A stretch of DNA of 64,000 bases from a virus, in IMG/VR virus record IMGVR_UViG_3300036790_000366, positions 1-64,000 of that record, one strand, 5' to 3'. The notes under the pieces are model-generated. The model saw only the letters and a list, made by a program, of their open reading frames with translations, did not search any database and had not been told where the DNA came from. Of this stretch, positions 61,454 to 64,000 are shown one piece after another; the first letter of the stretch is position 1; each line of letters begins with the position of its first letter. Position numbers and translations under genes: made by a program.

Positions 61454-62482
61454 TTGACCACTGTGACTCAAGGATCCAGTTTGAATTCGTACAGCCGCAT
61501 CATGTACGACCACCTCGACGTCCTCGGCGCGGACGGAGAAGAGCACCTGTGCGTCTGCCCGATCTGTGGCGGACGTTCTCTCTACTTCAACGACCACAAA
61601 GGTCTGTGGAAGTGCTTCAAGTGCGCCGAGGGCGGATCCGCGAGAAAACTCGTGGAACTGCTGGACGGAACCTACTCCGAACCGGAGATGTCCCTGTCCG
61701 AGCTGAACGCTGATCTGGCGGCGCTGTCCGCGGACCCGTACGAACCTCCGCGGATAATCCCCGAGTCCATGCTTCTGCGGTACAGCAACAGAACGGCAAC
61801 ACCTCATCAGCACTGGCTGGACCGCGGGTTCGACAAGGAGACCTGCACGAAGTGGGAACTGGGTTTCGACGCCTTGGGGGAGAACGGCGGCCAGCTGACC
61901 CTCCCCTACCGCAGCCCGGCCACCGGACATCTGGACGGAATCATCTTCCGGGCCCTGAACCCGGGGGAAGGACCCCGGTACCGCTTTCCCAAGGGGTTCA
62001 AGCGCAGCCTCTCCCTGTACGGCTCGTGGATCCCCCAGCACGCCGCGGGCTGCGTCTCCTTGGTGGAGGGGCCCACGGACGCCATCCGGGTCTCACAGAC
62101 CGGCAGGAGCGCCTTCTCGCAGTACGGCAGCTCCGTCTCCACCGGGCAGACGAGGCTGCTGCACCGGCTCGGGATAACCTCCCTGGTCCTGTTCTACGAC
62201 TACGACCGCGCCGGACTCCGGGCCACGGAGAAGGGCGAGCACCTGGCGGAGGAGTTCTTCGTCCGCAAGGTGCGGTGGAGCAGGGAGAAGTACTGCTGGC
62301 ACGAAACCGTGTGCGGCTGCCCTTTCGGGGACACGCGCAAGGCGACCTGGATAACGCACACGACCGTGGGGAACTGCCCGGTGAAGCGCCCGTGCAAGTG
62401 CGGGCGCGTCCACGAACCGGACCCGGGCTCGCTGCCCCTGGAAGATATCGAAGACATGCACAGAAAGGCGGTAGAAGTATGA
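61454..62482 (+). CDS. DnaG-like primase (zinc + TOPRIM)
   Basis: 342 residues from TTG 61454 (GTG 61463 also possible). Zinc-binding domain CPICGG...WKCFKC (C35, C38, C54, C57). TOPRIM motifs SLVEGPTDAIR (E205, D209) and FYDYDRAGLRATEKG (D249, D251). An extra Cys-rich C-terminus (CGCPFGD, CPVKRPCKCG) is unusual. It is shorter than bacterial DnaG because the helicase-binding domain is absent. It primes synthesis with the adjacent helicase. Confidence 0.88.
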   Translation: MTTVTQGSSLNSYSRIMYDHLDVLGADGEEHLCVCPICGGRSLYFNDHKGLWKCFKCAEGGSARKLVELLDGTYSEPEMSLSELNADLAALSADPYEPPRIIPESMLLRYSNRTATPHQHWLDRGFDKETCTKWELGFDALGENGGQLTLPYRSPATGHLDGIIFRALNPGEGPRYRFPKGFKRSLSLYGSWIPQHAAGCVSLVEGPTDAIRVSQTGRSAFSQYGSSVSTGQTRLLHRLGITSLVLFYDYDRAGLRATEKGEHLAEEFFVRKVRWSREKYCWHETVCGCPFGDTRKATWITHTTVGNCPVKRPCKCGRVHEPDPGSLPLEDIEDMHRKAVEV

Positions 62483-62922
62483 ACAACGATGTTCCCGAGC
62501 TCGGCCGTGCCAAGCCCGTGGAGGACGTGGGCCAAGCACCCGACATGTCCGCGGCGGGGGAGGCCGTCTTCCGGGACATGCTGGCCAACATGAAACTCTT
62601 CATGGCTCCGGGAGTCTCCTCCGCGGGGTGGGTCATCGCCGAGGCGGAGCAGGACGGCAGACCGGTCCCGAACGCCGTCCTGATGATCGCTCAGAACAAC
62701 ACGGTCAGCGCCGTCTGGTACAGCCCGGAGGACATGGAGAACTTCGTGCAGAACACCATGGTGGCGTGGCAGGCCATGCAGGGCGAGATGGCCAAGAAGG
62801 TTCCGCTGATCGTGGCGAACCCCGACCAGATGAACGCGGCCCTGTCCAACAAGCGGGACATGGACGGGAAGTTCGGCGCGCACCGTCAGCCGAACTGGCC
62901 CCCGGAAGGATGGAATAAGTAA
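62479..62922 (+). CDS. Hypothetical protein of the replication operon (147 aa)
   Basis: ATG 62479 in an overlap with the primase stop, GAAAGGCGG upstream. An alpha/beta protein (GWVIAEAEQDGRPVPNAVLM, MENFVQNTMVAWQAMQGEMA) with an Asn/Pro-rich tail. Linked tightly to primase; possibly a replication accessory. No family recognised. Confidence 0.78.
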   Translation: MNNDVPELGRAKPVEDVGQAPDMSAAGEAVFRDMLANMKLFMAPGVSSAGWVIAEAEQDGRPVPNAVLMIAQNNTVSAVWYSPEDMENFVQNTMVAWQAMQGEMAKKVPLIVANPDQMNAALSNKRDMDGKFGAHRQPNWPPEGWNK

Positions 62923-63197
62923 TGGCCGACGTAGTCAGCAGGCGTGGCGGATTCTCCGAAGCCCAGATGGACCAGATCGCCGAAGAAGCGAACCTGTATC
63001 AGGCCGTCCGCGGAGTTCTCCGGTTCTTCGTGGACGACGGGAACCTTCCGGACGACCTGGCCCAGATCCACAACCAGTACGCGCACCTGGCGGTCTTCGT
63101 CGCCGTGAAGTCCCCGCAGGACCCGGAGACCACCGTGGCCGTCAGGAAGCTGCTGGATTCCAAGGAAGCGGCGTTCCGGGCGGCGCGCTGTGCCTGA
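62922..63197 (+). CDS. Small helical protein (91 aa)
   Basis: ATG 62922 in a TAATG overlap. Helical (FSEAQMDQIAEEANLYQAVR, QYAHLAVFVAVKS). No family recognised. Coupled to genes on both sides. Confidence 0.75.
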   Translation: MADVVSRRGGFSEAQMDQIAEEANLYQAVRGVLRFFVDDGNLPDDLAQIHNQYAHLAVFVAVKSPQDPETTVAVRKLLDSKEAAFRAARCA

Positions 63198-63417
63198 CGG
63201 AACCCCTCACGCGAAGAAGGCGAATCCCCTGAAGTCGTGGTGGGAGAACAGGGGCAGCCGCTTCGCCTTCCAGCAGGACAGCAACATGGGCGTCGTCCGC
63301 GGTGTCTTCAAGCGGATCGACGCCATGGACTACCGCAGGTACGTCGTCGTGGAGATCTCCACGAACAACTACATCTCCCTCAACATCGATCACATCATCT
63401 CAGTGGAGGAATACTAG
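63190..63417 (+). CDS. Small basic beta protein (75 aa)
   Basis: GTG 63190 overlapping the previous stop. A basic start (PHAKKANPLKSWWENRG) and a short beta-barrel-like C-terminal part (MGVVRGVFKRIDAMDYRRYV, ISLNIDHIISVEEY) like Sm or CsrA-style strands. No family recognised. Confidence 0.72.
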   Translation: MPDGTPHAKKANPLKSWWENRGSRFAFQQDSNMGVVRGVFKRIDAMDYRRYVVVEISTNNYISLNIDHIISVEEY

Positions 63418-63418
63418 A

Positions 63419-63856
63419 ATGGCCGGTCACAACGCGAGCTTCCACGTCTCCTCGGAAGAGATCGCAGATCTCATTCCCGCGATCGAGAAGGTCGCCACAC
63501 TTCCGCAGTTCCTGCACCGCTCCCTCGTCGGCGTCACTTTCAGCGAGGGCGGCTGGCACGTGGAGCTCGTCTCCGGGAGTGCCCGCAACCTGATGGAGCT
63601 GACCACCCGGATCTACATGGAGCTCCCGCCGCAGGAGGACGTGTGGGCGCCGTCGGTGACCGCGGAGGAGGATGTCCCCGAGAACTCCGAGGAAGAAGCA
63701 GACGGGGAAGAAGAGGAGGAAGTCCTCCCCGGGACCTCCGACGGCCCGGTGGCGGAGGAAGTGGCGGAAGCCGCCCCGAACCCGCGGCCCAAGCCGCTGA
63801 AGAAGCCCTCCGGCAACAAGGTGGCCAGCAAGGCCGTCACGGTCGAGAGCGACTGA
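63419..63856 (+). CDS. Hypothetical protein with acidic tail (145 aa)
   Basis: ATG 63419 after GGAGGAA. An N-terminal folded domain of 75 residues (FHVSSEEIADLIPAIEKVAT) precedes a Glu-rich stretch and a Pro/Lys-rich C-terminus. No family recognised. Last complete gene; a terminator follows. Confidence 0.75.
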   Translation: MAGHNASFHVSSEEIADLIPAIEKVATLPQFLHRSLVGVTFSEGGWHVELVSGSARNLMELTTRIYMELPPQEDVWAPSVTAEEDVPENSEEEADGEEEEEVLPGTSDGPVAEEVAEAAPNPRPKPLKKPSGNKVASKAVTVESD

Positions 63857-63872
63857 CCAAGAAGAAGTAAGC

Positions 63873-63907
63873 AGGGCCGGGGCTTTCGAGTTCCGGCCCT
63901 TTTCTTT
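63873..63907 (+). terminator. Rightward intrinsic terminator
   Basis: AGGGCCGG/CCGGCCCT (63873-63880, 63893-63900) followed by TTTTCTTT. It lies only 3-8 nt before the ribosome-binding site of the next gene, so it may act as an attenuator for that gene. Confidence 0.85.
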
Positions 63908-63919
63908 CCAGGAGGATAA

Positions 63920-64000
63920 ATGTCCGTCGTGCACAACCACCCGCACCCCATGGCCCAGCAGGTCATTCAGCCGCAGAACGCCGAGATCTACCGGAAGTTC
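63920..64000 (+). CDS. Partial gene at the window edge
   Basis: ATG 63920 after GGAGGATAA. Only 27 residues are visible (MSVVHNHPHPMAQQVIQPQN and a few more). His/Gln/Pro-rich start. Product cannot be judged. Runs off the window. Confidence 0.7.
   Translation, partial: MSVVHNHPHPMAQQVIQPQNAEIYRKF

Noticed and set aside
1-64000. Prophage features such as integrase, attachment site or immunity repressor
   Set aside because: None recognised in the window; the gene content fits a large virulent phage, but genes outside the window cannot be judged.

Overview
The window reads as part of a large double-stranded DNA bacteriophage with a long tail, almost certainly a virus of a high-GC actinomycete and most likely Streptomyces. 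That host is inferred from the high GC, frequent GTG starts, an Rv2525c-type (DUF1906) lysin and actinophage-style small zinc proteins; no host gene is present. The structural genes have the order terminase, portal, protease, scaffold, capsid, connectors, tail tube, frameshifted tail chaperones, tape measure, minor tail proteins, lysis. The absence of a sheath and baseplate gene set suggests a siphovirus. The phage carries much of its own replication machinery: a PHP-type DnaE polymerase, a RecA-like recombinase, a RuvC-like resolvase, a Cas4-like nuclease, a candidate SSB, a DnaB-like helicase and a DnaG-like primase.

Layout. 1-721 is a non-coding, hairpin-rich stretch. 722-7221 holds 17 mostly tiny rightward genes (zinc-ribbon proteins, a DUF6011-like protein, one HerA-like ATPase), separated by leaders that carry two consecutive hairpins and an unusual AGAAAGGTTG ribosome-binding box; a rightward terminator at 7259 closes the block. 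7426-10954 is a leftward block of accessory genes with one rightward gene (9632) that has its own promoter candidate. 10993-12469 is a leftward tRNA transcription unit with a near-consensus promoter and a terminator. It holds tRNA-Glu(TTC), tRNA-Glu(CTC), tRNA-Arg(ACG), one tRNA-like gene whose anticodon arm carries a large structured insertion, and several long-stem RNA elements. 12488-58401 is leftward throughout. Read in transcription order (right to left) it goes from small early genes and a MoxR/VWA pair (58-53 kb), through DNA metabolism (52-42 kb), packaging and head (42-28 kb), tail (28-16.7 kb) and lysis (16.6-15 kb), to a beta-helix tail fibre or spike (15-12.5 kb). 58402-59111 is a divergent control region with a large nested inverted repeat and a rightward promoter candidate. 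59112-64000 is a rightward replication operon (zinc protein, helicase, primase and small partners) that runs off the window.

The most unusual features are these. Each of four tRNA or tRNA-like genes is preceded, 2-5 nt from its 5' end, by a strong hairpin. Two tRNA-like genes have sound acceptor, D and T arms but anomalous anticodon arms, one with a 79-nt loop and one with a shrunken arm. A PD-(D/E)XK-like nuclease reading frame overlaps the recA 3' end in the -1 frame and has no visible start codon. The portal protein is fused to a ParB-like domain and cysteine modules. The XkdF-type protease is split from its own C-terminal motif. There is also a MoxR ATPase plus VWA/HExxH pair.
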